Part shown: piece by piece, positions 1 to 7,250 of the stretch
Position numbering within the stretch: the first letter of the stretch is position 1
How the letters are laid out: every line of letters starts with the position of its first letter
NCBI GenBank assembly: GCA_009694735.1
Contig: SHUG01000017.1
Location: forward strand, 1-33,951
Length of the DNA: 33,951 nucleotides
Source of the DNA: Acidobacteriota bacterium
Lineage (GTDB): Bacteria > Acidobacteriota > Vicinamibacteria > Vicinamibacterales > UBA2999
Direction of reading: 5' to 3'
Notes under the pieces: model-generated
The model's input: the letters and a program-made list of their open reading frames with translations, nothing else
Told to the model about the DNA's origin: nothing
Database searches by the model: none
Position numbers and translations under genes: made by a program

Positions 1-122
1 GCGTGGCAGCTCGCGCACTTACTGCGATACAGCGCCTGGCCGCGATCGGCCTGCGCGGCCGTGTAGACGCCAGCCTTGACCGATTTCGAGGGTGCCTGCG
101 CAGCCAGGGAATGAACGCGCAC
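1..122 (-). CDS. Cytochrome c domain protein, partial (runs off left edge)
   Basis: The minus strand reads from a GTG at 122-120 to the window edge, giving a CASCH heme-binding motif at about residues 36-40, preceded by GVYTAAQADRGQALY. That stretch closely matches the upstream gene's AVYTTAQAERGKAVF, so the two are tandem paralogous class I cytochrome c domains. The fifth ligand histidine is visible; the methionine ligand lies outside the window. The GTG is the codon immediately after the TGA of the upstream cytochrome gene and is in the same frame. No signal peptide follows this GTG, which is odd for a protein that must be exported for heme attachment. It may therefore be the second domain of a diheme cytochrome interrupted by one stop codon, or a gene that has lost its leader. 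Confidence 0.7.
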   Translation of the reverse strand, partial: MRVHSLAAQAPSKSVKAGVYTAAQADRGQALYRSKCASCH

Positions 123-533
123 TCATTTCTTCAGCTTCTCGACCTTGATGTTCGCCATCGCGCCGGCGTTACCCGGCAACTCGGCTTCACCGGTGGCAAA
201 CTCGTTCAGGTGTAGGAAATACGCGATGATATCGCCGTACTCCTGCGGCTTCAGGCTGCCGGGATTATCTTCGGGCATCGTCCCGCTGGCGATATCCCAC
301 ACTTCCTTCAGCGCCTTGCCGTCGAACACCTCGAAGAACGGGGCGCCGGTGAAGCGCGCCGGGTCGTGACAGGCGCTGCACTTCTCGCCGAACACCGCCT
401 TGCCGCGCTCGGCCTGCGCCGTCGTATAGACGGCACTATTGGTGGTCTTCTGCGGCGTCTGGCCGTGCAGGACCGCCGCGCTCACCGAGACGGCGAGGGC
501 GGCGCTGGTGACGAGGATGGCGGAACGAATCAT
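123..533 (-). CDS. Secreted class I cytochrome c, 136 aa
   Basis: The first ~25 residues form a signal peptide with a hydrophobic run (ILVTSAALAVSVSAAV), so the mature protein is periplasmic. The heme site is CSACH at residues 52-56, and M86 in GTMPEDNPG is the likely sixth axial ligand, as in small monoheme cytochromes c. Such proteins shuttle electrons to terminal oxidases or from periplasmic dehydrogenases; the partner here cannot be told. The ATG lies 4 bases after the kinase gene stop, consistent with co-transcription. The stop TGA (125-123) is directly followed in frame by a second cytochrome c domain. Confidence 0.9.
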   Translation of the reverse strand: MIRSAILVTSAALAVSVSAAVLHGQTPQKTTNSAVYTTAQAERGKAVFGEKCSACHDPARFTGAPFFEVFDGKALKEVWDIASGTMPEDNPGSLKPQEYGDIIAYFLHLNEFATGEAELPGNAGAMANIKVEKLKK

Positions 534-537
534 GGTG

Positions 538-1479
538 TTATGCCTTCAGGGTGCCGAAATGCTCTTCGTAACGCGCCGAGAACTCTTTCCAAGTATACGC
601 ATGTGAGGTGCCGCCGAGGTGCTCGAGCGCATAGGTGGCTGCCACCGAGCCCAGCTGTGCGCACACCGGATAAGCCGCGCCCATCGCCAGTCCTTTCATG
701 AAGCCGCCGCGGAAGGCGTCGCCGACGCCGGTGGGGTCTTCCATGCGGTGCGGGGTCACGGCGGCCACGTCGGTGACGCCGTCGCGGGTGTGAATCGTGC
801 AGCCCTTCTCCCCCTTGGTCACGACCAGCAGCGGCACGTGCGCGAGGATCTCGGCCTCGCCCATGCCGGTTTTCTGGCGAATCAGCTCGAACTCGTAGTC
901 GTTGCAAATCACCATGAACGCGCCGGTCACGCCCGCCGTTAGCTGGTCGCCTTCCATGCGCGCACACTGCTGACCCGGATCCCAGATGTACTTCAGCCCG
1001 ATCGCCGCACACTCTTCGGCGTACTGAACCATGGCGCCGGGATCGTTGGGCGAGATGATCACCAGGCCGTCAGCGAGGTCCGACACCGCGCGGAACGATA
1101 ACTCACCGGCATTCGCCATGGCACCCGTGTAGAACGAGGCGATCTGGTTGTTGGCCTGGTCGGTGCTGCAGAAGAACGAGGCGCAGAACTTGCCGTCGAC
1201 GATCTTCATCAACGAGGTGTCGATCTGGGCGGCATCCATCCACGCCTTGTAGTCGGTGACGTCCTGGCCGGCCGTAGCCATCAGGTAGGGCCGCTCGCCG
1301 AGCAGGGCCAGGGTGTAGGCAATGTTGGGGGCGCAGCCGCCCCGTCGCTTGTCCATCGTGTCGACCAGGAAGCTGAGCGACACGCGATGCATGTGCTCGG
1401 GCAGGAAGTGCTCGGTGAACTTGCCGGGGAACGACATCAGGTAGTCGAACGCGATCGAACCGGTGACTATGAGCTTCAT
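538..1479 (-). CDS. PfkB-family kinase, probably adenosine/nucleoside kinase
   Basis: This is a 313-residue ribokinase-fold sugar or nucleoside kinase. The family C-terminal signature is DPTGVGDAFRGG at 248-259, with D254 as the likely catalytic base and GVG forming the anion hole. An N-terminal GGCAPNIAYTLALLG segment (47-61) matches the substrate-side GG(x)NxA motif. The gene lies directly downstream of mtnP in the same orientation, separated by about 50 bases that include a 7-bp repeat array. Because MtnP releases adenine and methylthioribose phosphate, a purine-salvage role such as adenosine kinase is plausible, but a sugar substrate cannot be excluded from sequence alone. Confidence 0.85.
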   Translation of the reverse strand: MKLIVTGSIAFDYLMSFPGKFTEHFLPEHMHRVSLSFLVDTMDKRRGGCAPNIAYTLALLGERPYLMATAGQDVTDYKAWMDAAQIDTSLMKIVDGKFCASFFCSTDQANNQIASFYTGAMANAGELSFRAVSDLADGLVIISPNDPGAMVQYAEECAAIGLKYIWDPGQQCARMEGDQLTAGVTGAFMVICNDYEFELIRQKTGMGEAEILAHVPLLVVTKGEKGCTIHTRDGVTDVAAVTPHRMEDPTGVGDAFRGGFMKGLAMGAAYPVCAQLGSVAATYALEHLGGTSHAYTWKEFSARYEEHFGTLKA

Positions 1480-1500
1480 GCGTGAATTCGTTTCCTCTGC

Positions 1501-1530
1501 CGGATCCCGGATCCCGGATCCCGGATCCCG
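1501..1530. repeat. Heptanucleotide tandem repeat, 4 perfect CGGATCC units
   Basis: Four exact copies of the 7-bp unit CGGATCC plus CG start at 1501, 1508, 1515 and 1522. The array ends at the base next to the mtnP stop codon (TAA complement at 1531-1533) and occupies most of the mtnP-kinase gap. Each unit contains the palindrome GGATCC. A related degenerate array lies at 5881-5936. Confidence 0.95.
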
Positions 1531-2406
1531 TTACTTAAGATACTTGCCGATGATGGGCGCAAGATCGCGCCGGGTCTTCTCTGGAATGACGTCGGGCCGC
1601 GTGATGATGGCGGTGGCGAGGGCGCTGTGAGCGGGGTCGCGCGTCTCGACGTCAAGTTGCTCGACGACGGTGGCAATCACCTGCTGAGCGGTCTTCGCAT
1701 TCTGCGTCAGGTTGTTGATGATCATCGCCACCGTCACCGCGTCGTGGTCCGGATGCCAGCAGTCGTAGTCGGTCACCAGCGCCATGGTGGAATAGGCAAT
1801 CTCGGCTTCGCGCGCCAGCTTGGCTTCTTGCAGATTGGTCATGCCGATGATGTCGGCGCCCCACGACCGATACAGGCGCGACTCCGCGAGCGTGGAAAAC
1901 TGCGGGCCCTCCATGCAGACATAGGTGCCTCCGCGATGGACCCGCGCGCCGGCGTCGGCGGCGCAATCAGCCGCCAGTGCCGACAGGTGATGGCTGAGCG
2001 GATGCGCGAAGCCGACGTGCGCGACCAGGCCGTTGCCAAAGAACGTGCTGATCCGGCCGCGCGTGCGATCGATGAACTGGTCTGGGAAGACCAGGTCCAG
2101 GGGCCGGTATTGTTCCTGGAGGCTGCCGACCGCGCTCGCCGACACGATCCACTCGACGCCGAGCATCTTCATGCCGAAGATGTTGGCGCGATAGTTCAAT
2201 TCGGTCGGCGTCAGCCGGTGGCCGGCGCCATGCCGCGCCAGGAACGCGACGCGCTTGCCGCGCAGCGTGGCCAGCACGTACGGCCCTGAGGGGTCGCCAA
2301 ACGGCGTCGACAGGACCCGGTCCTCGCGATCGGTGAGTTCGGCCATGTCGTACAGGCCGCTGCCGCCGATGATTCCAATGCGCGCCGACGTCGAGGGCTC
2401 CGTCAA
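1531..2406 (-). CDS. mtnP: S-methyl-5'-thioadenosine phosphorylase
   Basis: This 291-residue protein belongs to the trimeric purine nucleoside phosphorylase family and cleaves methylthioadenosine with phosphate to adenine and methylthioribose-1-phosphate in methionine and purine salvage. Visible family features are [12 protein letters not shown] near the N-terminus, the phosphate-site segment [18 protein letters not shown], and [18 protein letters not shown] followed by [18 protein letters not shown]. The likely start is TTG at 2406-2404, which overlaps the TGA of the upstream fusion gene (TTGA) and has a GGAG about 9 bases upstream. Translational coupling is likely. The next gene is a PfkB-type kinase that may continue purine salvage. 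Confidence 0.93.
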   Translation of the reverse strand: MTEPSTSARIGIIGGSGLYDMAELTDREDRVLSTPFGDPSGPYVLATLRGKRVAFLARHGAGHRLTPTELNYRANIFGMKMLGVEWIVSASAVGSLQEQYRPLDLVFPDQFIDRTRGRISTFFGNGLVAHVGFAHPLSHHLSALAADCAADAGARVHRGGTYVCMEGPQFSTLAESRLYRSWGADIIGMTNLQEAKLAREAEIAYSTMALVTDYDCWHPDHDAVTVAMIINNLTQNAKTAQQVIATVVEQLDVETRDPAHSALATAIITRPDVIPEKTRRDLAPIIGKYLK

Positions 2407-3668
2407 ATCACTCGCTCCACGAATCGCTTCCCGTCTTTCTCACGCAAATAGCCGGCCGCCATGCTGGGCTCGTGTTCAAAGAACAGCAGGTACTCCCGTT
2501 CGACTGCTTCCTTGGCGAACGCACGCTTGAAAGCGAGCGTGTCCATTGGATACAAGTCGTAGCCCATGATCCACGGATCGGGAATGTGCACCGTCGTCGG
2601 GTACATGTCGGCGGTGAAGACGGCGGTCTTCCCGCCCGACTCGATCATCACCACCTGGTGATTCGGCGTGTGCCCCCCCGACCAGCGGAATGTGACGCCC
2701 GGCATGATCTCGGCGCCCTCGTCCACCAGCGCCAGCACACCGGCATCCTTGAGCGGCACGAAGTTCTCCGGCAGGTAGCTGGCGCGATTCCGCTCGTGCG
2801 GATGCGTGGCGTCGTCCCACTCCCCGCGGTGTGCCACGTAGCGCGCCTTGGGGAAACGGGGGACGAGCGAGCCATCCTTGGCGAGGGATGTGAATCCGCC
2901 CACGTGATCGAAGTGCAAATGACTCGCCAGCACGATGTCGATGTCCGCGGGCGTCAGCCCGGCTTCGGCCAACGAGTGATCGAGGTGGTAACTGCGATCG
3001 AGCGCATAAATGGCCGCGCTCTTGGCGTCCATCTTGTCGCCGCATCCGGCATCGATCAGCAGCGTTTTCTCGCCGCGCACAAGCAGCGGCCGCATGCCCA
3101 GCGGAATCCGGTTGGCATCGTCCGGCGGCAACCGCTTCTCCCACAGCGTCCGCGGCACCGTCCCGAACATGGCACCGCCGTCGAGGCGCAGGAAGCCGTC
3201 CGACAGCGTGATCAACTCGAGGTCGCCGAGCGCCTGGCGTCCGACCGTCCGGAACAACGGCACGGCCGGTGCCGGCTGCTTGAGCTCCACGAGCACACCG
3301 TGCGCCGCCGCGGGATGAATAAACGCGACCAGCGCGCCTTCAGCGCCCGGACGAGGGCGCTCGTCGATCAAACGAACGCCGCGCGACTGGAGGTGCGCCA
3401 GCGCCGCGGCAATGTCGTCGACCCGCAAGGCGATGTGGTGGATGCCAGGACCGCGCTTCTCCAGATACTTCGCAATCGGCGAGTCGGCCGCCGTCGCTTC
3501 GAGCAGTTCGAGCGACGACCGACCGGTCGAGAGAAAATGCGCGCGCACCCGCTGCGAGGCAATCTCTTCACTCGCTTCCAGGTGAAGTCCGAGCGTGTCG
3601 CGAAAGAACGCGAGCGACGCCGGCAGGTCGCTGACGGCGATGCCAATGTGATCGAGGACGGCTTTCAT
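2403..3668 (-). CDS. Methylmalonyl-CoA epimerase fused to an MBL-fold hydrolase
   Basis: Residues 1-133 are a vicinal-oxygen-chelate methylmalonyl-CoA epimerase domain: DHIGIAV at the start, H7, E54, H78 (GIHHIALRV) and E128 (VLVELK) sit where the family binds its divalent metal. Residues ~138-421 are a metallo-beta-lactamase fold hydrolase with SHLHFDH at 249-255, SGGHTPNH at 330-337, TADMY at 352-356 and H399. The two activities usually occur as separate proteins of about 135-150 and 280 residues. I see no stop between them; a GTG at residue 136 could be a relic or internal start of the second half. The ATG at 3668 overlaps the meaB stop (TGATG), supporting coupling in a methylmalonyl-CoA operon. 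The open frame continues upstream, but that part is only the antisense-frame reading of meaB. The substrate of the hydrolase half is unknown. Confidence 0.9.
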   Translation of the reverse strand: MKAVLDHIGIAVSDLPASLAFFRDTLGLHLEASEEIASQRVRAHFLSTGRSSLELLEATAADSPIAKYLEKRGPGIHHIALRVDDIAAALAHLQSRGVRLIDERPRPGAEGALVAFIHPAAAHGVLVELKQPAPAVPLFRTVGRQALGDLELITLSDGFLRLDGGAMFGTVPRTLWEKRLPPDDANRIPLGMRPLLVRGEKTLLIDAGCGDKMDAKSAAIYALDRSYHLDHSLAEAGLTPADIDIVLASHLHFDHVGGFTSLAKDGSLVPRFPKARYVAHRGEWDDATHPHERNRASYLPENFVPLKDAGVLALVDEGAEIMPGVTFRWSGGHTPNHQVVMIESGGKTAVFTADMYPTTVHIPDPWIMGYDLYPMDTLAFKRAFAKEAVEREYLLFFEHEPSMAAGYLREKDGKRFVERVI

Positions 3669-4714
3669 CACAATTTCGATCTGAGGGCCCGCGACAGGAT
3701 ATCCGACGCAGCCGTGTAAGGGTCCACTTCGCGCGCGGCGATGCGGGCGACCAAGGCGTCGAACTCGCCGGCACCCAGCACCTCGTGCTCGACCAGTTCC
3801 ATGAAGCGATGCGTCAGCAGATCCCGCAGCCGAAACTCGTTGCGGGCCTTCAAGCGGCGAGCCCGGTTGGTCCGGCTGAAGCCGGACGCCACATTCGGTG
3901 ACGAGCGGGACGCCACATTCGGTAGCGAGCCGGACGCCGCATTCGATGACGAGCCGGACGCCACATTCTCCGAGTAGGTCCGGAACTGCTGAACCGTGGC
4001 CCACAGCTCGGCCACGCCGTGGCCGGTCGTCGCTTCGGTCTTGAGGATGGGCGGGCGCCACTCGCCTTCCCCGTAGGCCTGCAGCGCCAGGTTCGACTCG
4101 ATCGACGTGACCATGCGGTCGGCGCCATCGCGGTCGCACTTGTTCACGACGAAGATGTCGGCAATCTCCATGATCCCCGCTTTGAGCGCCTGCACATCGT
4201 CTCCCGTGCCGGGTACCAGCACCACGATCGAGACATCGGCGGTGCGGACGATGTCGACTTCGTCCTGGCCAACGCCGACGGTCTCGATGATGACGAGAGA
4301 CTTGCCCGCGGCATCGAGCACGAGGGCCGCATCGCTGGTCGCGCGCGCCAGGCCACCCATGTGTCCGCGCGTCGCCATGCTGCGAATGAAGACCTGTTCG
4401 TCGTGGACGTGGGACAGCATGCGCAGGCGATCACCAAGAATGGCACCACCCGTGAACGGGCTCGTCGGGTCGACGCAGATGACGCCCACCGTCTCGCCGC
4501 TCGCACGCGTGGCCGCGGTCAGTCGTTCGACCAGCGTGCTCTTGCCGGCGCCAGGCGGACCAGTCACGCCGACCAGGTAACTGTGGCCGGTGTGAGGAAA
4601 GATGTCGCGAACCAGGCCGGCCGCGCTGGCGGCTTCGTCCTCGATCAGCGAGATCGCGCGGGCGATGGCCCGTGCGTCGCCGGACCGCACACGCTCGGCA
4701 AGTGTCAGGGGCAT
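3668..4714 (-). CDS. meaB: Methylmalonyl-CoA mutase-associated GTPase MeaB (ArgK family)
   Basis: MeaB is a G-protein chaperone that gates and protects the B12-dependent methylmalonyl-CoA mutase. The 348-residue product has the P-loop GPPGAGKST (52-60), a switch region with EVDIVRTADV, and the guanine-specificity motif NKCD (191-194). The C-terminal helices used for dimerisation follow (RRLKARNEFRLRDLL onward). Between the G domain and these helices, residues ~249-282 are a repetitive, low-complexity stretch (NVASGSSS, NAASGSLP, NVASRSSP, NVASGFSR) encoded by a 24-bp DNA repeat; normal MeaB has no such segment. The start lies 3 bases after the acyl-CoA dehydrogenase stop, and the epimerase fusion follows with a 1-base overlap. 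The mutase itself is not in the window. Confidence 0.95.
   Translation of the reverse strand: MPLTLAERVRSGDARAIARAISLIEDEAASAAGLVRDIFPHTGHSYLVGVTGPPGAGKSTLVERLTAATRASGETVGVICVDPTSPFTGGAILGDRLRMLSHVHDEQVFIRSMATRGHMGGLARATSDAALVLDAAGKSLVIIETVGVGQDEVDIVRTADVSIVVLVPGTGDDVQALKAGIMEIADIFVVNKCDRDGADRMVTSIESNLALQAYGEGEWRPPILKTEATTGHGVAELWATVQQFRTYSENVASGSSSNAASGSLPNVASRSSPNVASGFSRTNRARRLKARNEFRLRDLLTHRFMELVEHEVLGAGEFDALVARIAAREVDPYTAASDILSRALRSKL
3871..3972. repeat. 24-bp tandem repeat plus palindrome inserted in meaB
   Basis: Units beginning GACGCCRCATTC start at 3886, 3910, 3934 and 3958, an exact 24-bp period, about 3.6 copies. The first unit abuts an 18-bp palindrome, GTCCGGCTGAAGCCGGAC, at 3871-3888, with 8-bp arms around a 2-base centre. 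Because 24 is a multiple of 3, the meaB frame is kept and an 8-residue repeat is encoded. On the plus strand the palindrome region reads VRLKPDATFG, a peptide I remember from repeats in acidobacterial genomes. Confidence 0.9.
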
Positions 4715-4717
4715 TCT

Positions 4718-5860
4718 CTAGGCAGCCAGCAGCTGGCGGGCGATCACGAGGCGCTGCACCTCGCTGGTGCCCTCGCCGATCGTGAGCAGCTTGACGTCGC
4801 GGAAATACTTTTCCGCCGGGTAATCCTTCACGAAACCGTAGCCGCCATGCAGCTGCACACAGTCTTCCGAGGCGCGCACGGCAATCTCGCTGGCGTAGAG
4901 CTTGGCCATGGCCGACTCCAGGGTCATGCGCCGGCCCTGATCCTTGAGCCACGCCGCGCGATAGGTCAGCAAGCGCGCCGCTTCCACCCGCGACGCGTGG
5001 TCAGACAGGCGTTCCTGGACCGAGGGGAACGAACCGATGGCGCGACCAAACTGCTGGCGCTGCGCGGTGTAGGTCACGCTGGCCTCGTACGCGCCCTGGG
5101 CCAGGCCGACCGACAGCGCGGCAATCCCGATGCGGCCGGCGTCGAGCACCTGCAGCGTCTGAATGAAGCCCTGGTTTACCTCGCCAATCAATTGGGACTC
5201 CGAGATGCGGCAATTCTGGAAGATCACTTCTGTCGTCTCGCTGGCGCGCATGCCCAGCTTGTCTTCTTTCTTGCCGGCCAGCAGGCCCGGGGTGCGGCGT
5301 TCGACAATGAACGCGGAGATGCCCTTCGCGCCCTTGCTCTTGTCGGTCACCGCCATCACGACCATGGTGTCCGCCGAGGTGCCGTGGGTGATGAACGCCT
5401 TGGATCCATTCAGGACGAAGTGGTCGCCGTCGGCCATCGCCGTGGTGCGCATGGCTGCCGCGTCGCTGCCAGAGCCCGGCTCGGTCAGGCCCCACGCCGC
5501 GAGTGTCTCGCCCTTGGCCAGCGGCACCAGGTACTTCTGCTTCTGGGCGTCGTTGGCGAACATCGAAATGTGCGCCGCGCCCAAGCCATTGTGCGCAGCC
5601 ACCGACAGCGACACACTGGGATCAACGCGCGCTAGTTCTTCAATGCAGATGCAGTAGTCCACGGCGCTCATGCCGGCGCCGCCCAGGCTCTCGGGAAACT
5701 GAATGCCCATGAGGCCGAGCGCGGCAAGCTTGGGCAGGAGTTCGCGAGGGAAATGCTGCGCGTTATCCCACGCCATGATGTGGGGACGTATTTCGCTTTC
5801 GGCGAACTCGCGGACTGACTTGCGGAGCAGTTCCTGCTCGTCGCTCAGGCGGAAATCCAT
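4718..5860 (-). CDS. Acyl-CoA dehydrogenase
   Basis: This is a 380-residue FAD-dependent acyl-CoA dehydrogenase of the short/medium-chain type, performing alpha,beta-dehydrogenation of acyl-CoA. The N-terminus MDFRLSDEQELLRKSVREFA is typical. AWGLTEPGSGSDAAAM is the flavin/substrate signature, and QLHGGYGFVKDYPAEKYFRD followed by IGEGTSEVQR is the C-terminal signature, whose GEGTSE glutamate is in the usual catalytic-base position. I chose the ATG at 5860 because the frame upstream only translates a repeat (Pro-Gly-Ser rich). With meaB and the epimerase downstream, oxidation of branched-chain or propionyl-yielding acyl-CoAs is likely. A TATAAT box sits 7 bases upstream of the ATG. Confidence 0.95.
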   Translation of the reverse strand: MDFRLSDEQELLRKSVREFAESEIRPHIMAWDNAQHFPRELLPKLAALGLMGIQFPESLGGAGMSAVDYCICIEELARVDPSVSLSVAAHNGLGAAHISMFANDAQKQKYLVPLAKGETLAAWGLTEPGSGSDAAAMRTTAMADGDHFVLNGSKAFITHGTSADTMVVMAVTDKSKGAKGISAFIVERRTPGLLAGKKEDKLGMRASETTEVIFQNCRISESQLIGEVNQGFIQTLQVLDAGRIGIAALSVGLAQGAYEASVTYTAQRQQFGRAIGSFPSVQERLSDHASRVEAARLLTYRAAWLKDQGRRMTLESAMAKLYASEIAVRASEDCVQLHGGYGFVKDYPAEKYFRDVKLLTIGEGTSEVQRLVIARQLLAA

Positions 5861-5867
5861 TACTTCG

Positions 5868-5873
5868 ATTATA
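5868..5873 (-). promoter_or_regulatory. Putative -10 box (TATAAT) of the acyl-CoA dehydrogenase operon
   Basis: A perfect TATAAT lies on the minus strand, 7 bases before the ATG, so the predicted transcription start would be at or next to the start codon. The -35 position falls inside the heptamer array and shows no TTGACA. A weak GGGAG lies further upstream and would be absent from such a transcript. Confidence 0.45.
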
Positions 5874-5880
5874 TCTCCCG

Positions 5881-5936
5881 GGGTCCGGGACCCGGGATCC
5901 GGGGTCCGGGATCCGGGATCCGGGATCCCGGATCCC
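5881..5936. repeat. Degenerate heptanucleotide array, 8 units of GGRTCCN type
   Basis: Eight consecutive 7-bp units: GGGTCCG, GGACCCG, GGATCCG, GGGTCCG, GGATCCG, GGATCCG, GGATCCC, GGATCCC. The array lies between the acyl-CoA dehydrogenase start and the end of the lectin-like gene and fills nearly the whole gap. It is the same family as the perfect array at 1501-1530 but has diverged. Confidence 0.93.
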
Positions 5937-5944
5937 GGCAAGCG

Positions 5945-6571
5945 TCAGTAGTAAACCACCACCCGGAAGTTCCCCGAATTGTCCGTCAGCACATCGTCGT
6001 TGACGCCCAGGAACAGGCGACCACTACCGCGCAGGCGCACGGCGCCGGTTTCGTCGCCGATGAAGAACAGGTCCCCCGAATCGTTGCCGATCTTGCCGAT
6101 CAGCGCCGCGGCGTTGCGATTGGGCATGGGACGACCGGGGTTAGGCGGCGAGTTTCGCTCGCCGGCAGGACCATCCTGGCGATCGCGCCCCCAGCGCACC
6201 CGGCCTAGCGACTCGAAATACACCGTTTGCCCGGGGCGCACATCGATGCCGGTGTCGTTCCAGGAGACGTCGGCCGAGACGACGACCTGCTTTTCGCGCA
6301 TGCCAGTCGGCCGGTTGAGGTTGTTCCACGAGCCGCCTGTGTTGTTTCGATAGGTCTCGAACTCGATGCGCACGACCTCGTCGCGGTCGAAGCGCAAGGT
6401 CCGGCCGGCGCCGAAGTTCCGGCGTTCCTCGAACTCGATGGTGCCGTTTCTGACGGCAATGAGCTCGCCCTGCACCCGCGAACCGTCACGCAGAATCAGT
6501 GTGTCGGCTTGCAGGCTGATGGGCAGCGCGACAATGAGGGCCACGCGCGCGATCCAGCGTTGGGGAACCAT
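5945..6571 (-). CDS. Secreted protein with C-terminal LecA (PA-IL)-like domain
   Basis: The 208-residue product starts with a short signal peptide (IARVALIVALPISLQA). Residues ~23-72 (TLILRDGSRVQGEL ... DEVVRIEFE) form a small beta-rich module seen in exported proteins of unknown role. Residues ~95-206 resemble the galactophilic lectin PA-IL/LecA: VSWNDTGIDVRPGQTVYFES near the start, LIGKIG in the middle, and LGVNDDVLTDNSGNFRV at 188-204, where LecA places its calcium ligands. Sugar binding is an inference; many relatives have no known ligand. The start is firm: AGGAGG lies 7 bases before the ATG. It is divergent from the 6719 gene. Confidence 0.8.
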   Translation of the reverse strand: MVPQRWIARVALIVALPISLQADTLILRDGSRVQGELIAVRNGTIEFEERRNFGAGRTLRFDRDEVVRIEFETYRNNTGGSWNNLNRPTGMREKQVVVSADVSWNDTGIDVRPGQTVYFESLGRVRWGRDRQDGPAGERNSPPNPGRPMPNRNAAALIGKIGNDSGDLFFIGDETGAVRLRGSGRLFLGVNDDVLTDNSGNFRVVVYY

Positions 6572-6637
6572 GTGTAACCTCCTACGGACAGTTTTTCGAG
6601 ACTGACCTCAAACACTTGCGAATTTCATGCCTTTCCA

Positions 6638-6663
6638 CCTTCGCCAAGGCTACGGTGGACAGG
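6638..6663 (+). repeat. 26-bp intergenic repeat (LRQGYGGQ-type element)
   Basis: The stretch beginning CCTTCGCCAAGGCTACGG lies between the divergent genes at 6571 and 6719. It matches 19 of 26 positions of the sequence encoding the last residues of DnaJ (11544-11519, minus). Read in one frame it gives LRQGYGGQ, which I remember as a recurrent spurious peptide in acidobacterial genomes. The rest of the 147-base gap shows no strong promoter to my eye. Confidence 0.65.
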
Positions 6664-6718
6664 TCGCAGTGGCGTATCTCTTGCACTGGGACCATGGGAT
6701 CATAGCACCGGAGGCGGC

Positions 6719-7222
6719 ATGTCACCTGTTACGCGCACACGCACTCTCGCGCCCGTTATCGCACTCACCATCCTGTTCCTGGCCTCGACCGCCGTGCCGG
6801 CGCGAGCCGACGTCACGGCCTTTCTCGGCTTATCACCGACGCCGCAACGCCACACCGTCAAGGGGTTTGCCGGCGGGCTGTCGCTGGTCGTCGTCGGCTT
6901 CGAGTTCGAGTTCAGCCACCTTGGCGAAGACCCGCTCGACGCGCTGCCAGGTCTCAAGACCTACTCCGCCAACGTCTTCGTGCAGACGCCGGTTGAAGTG
7001 AAGGGCACGCAGTTCTACGCCACGGCCGGCGGCAGTGGTTACCGCGAGAACCTCGCCGCGCGCCAGGAATCACACGTCGGCATCAACCTGGGAGGCGGGC
7101 TCAAGGTGCGCGTGCTTGGGCCGGTACGGCTGAGGCTAGACTATCGCGTGTTCCAGCTGCGAGGCGAGCCGCTCCATTCCACTTACCAGCGGTTCTACGC
7201 CGGCGCCAACATCGCGTTCTAG
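6719..7222 (+). CDS. Putative outer-membrane beta-barrel protein, 167 aa
   Basis: A clear signal peptide (residues 1-30, LAPVIALTILFLASTAVPARA) is followed by a sequence of alternating hydrophobic strands rich in glycine and aromatic residues: SLVVVGFEFEFSHLG, ATAGGSGYRENL, VGINLGGGLKVRV, VRLRLDYRVFQLRG. It ends in YQRFYAGANIAF, and a C-terminal phenylalanine is the usual signal for beta-barrel assembly. This pattern fits a small OmpA/OmpW-like barrel, possibly 8 strands. I cannot assign a function. GGAGG lies 4 bases before the ATG, a short but usable spacing. The stop lies 28 bases from the stop of the convergent gene. Confidence 0.75.
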   Translation: MSPVTRTRTLAPVIALTILFLASTAVPARADVTAFLGLSPTPQRHTVKGFAGGLSLVVVGFEFEFSHLGEDPLDALPGLKTYSANVFVQTPVEVKGTQFYATAGGSGYRENLAARQESHVGINLGGGLKVRVLGPVRLRLDYRVFQLRGEPLHSTYQRFYAGANIAF

Positions 7223-7250
7223 CGGCGCCAGTGGACCAGTGGCACGGCGC

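Noticed and set aside
123-125. TGA between the cytochrome domains as a selenocysteine codon
   Set aside because: No SECIS-like hairpin was evident, and cytochrome c has no selenocysteine form at this place; nonsense change, fission or read error is simpler.
1501-1530. CRISPR array
   Set aside because: The 7-bp units have no spacers and there are no cas genes; the same holds for the other arrays.
3669-4139. N-terminal extension of the epimerase fusion protein by 157 residues
   Set aside because: The extension is the meaB sequence in another frame and includes its 24-bp repeat; ATG 3668 gives the typical epimerase start.
4019-5635. Long plus-strand open frame of 538 codons opposite meaB and the acyl-CoA dehydrogenase
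   Set aside because: It lies antisense to two genes with complete motifs, is Arg/His/Ala-rich without family features, and has no own start signals; a GC-rich shadow frame.
5861-5941. Longer acyl-CoA dehydrogenase start inside the heptamer array
   Set aside because: The extra residues translate only the repeat (Pro-Gly-Ser); MDFRLSDEQ is the normal family start.
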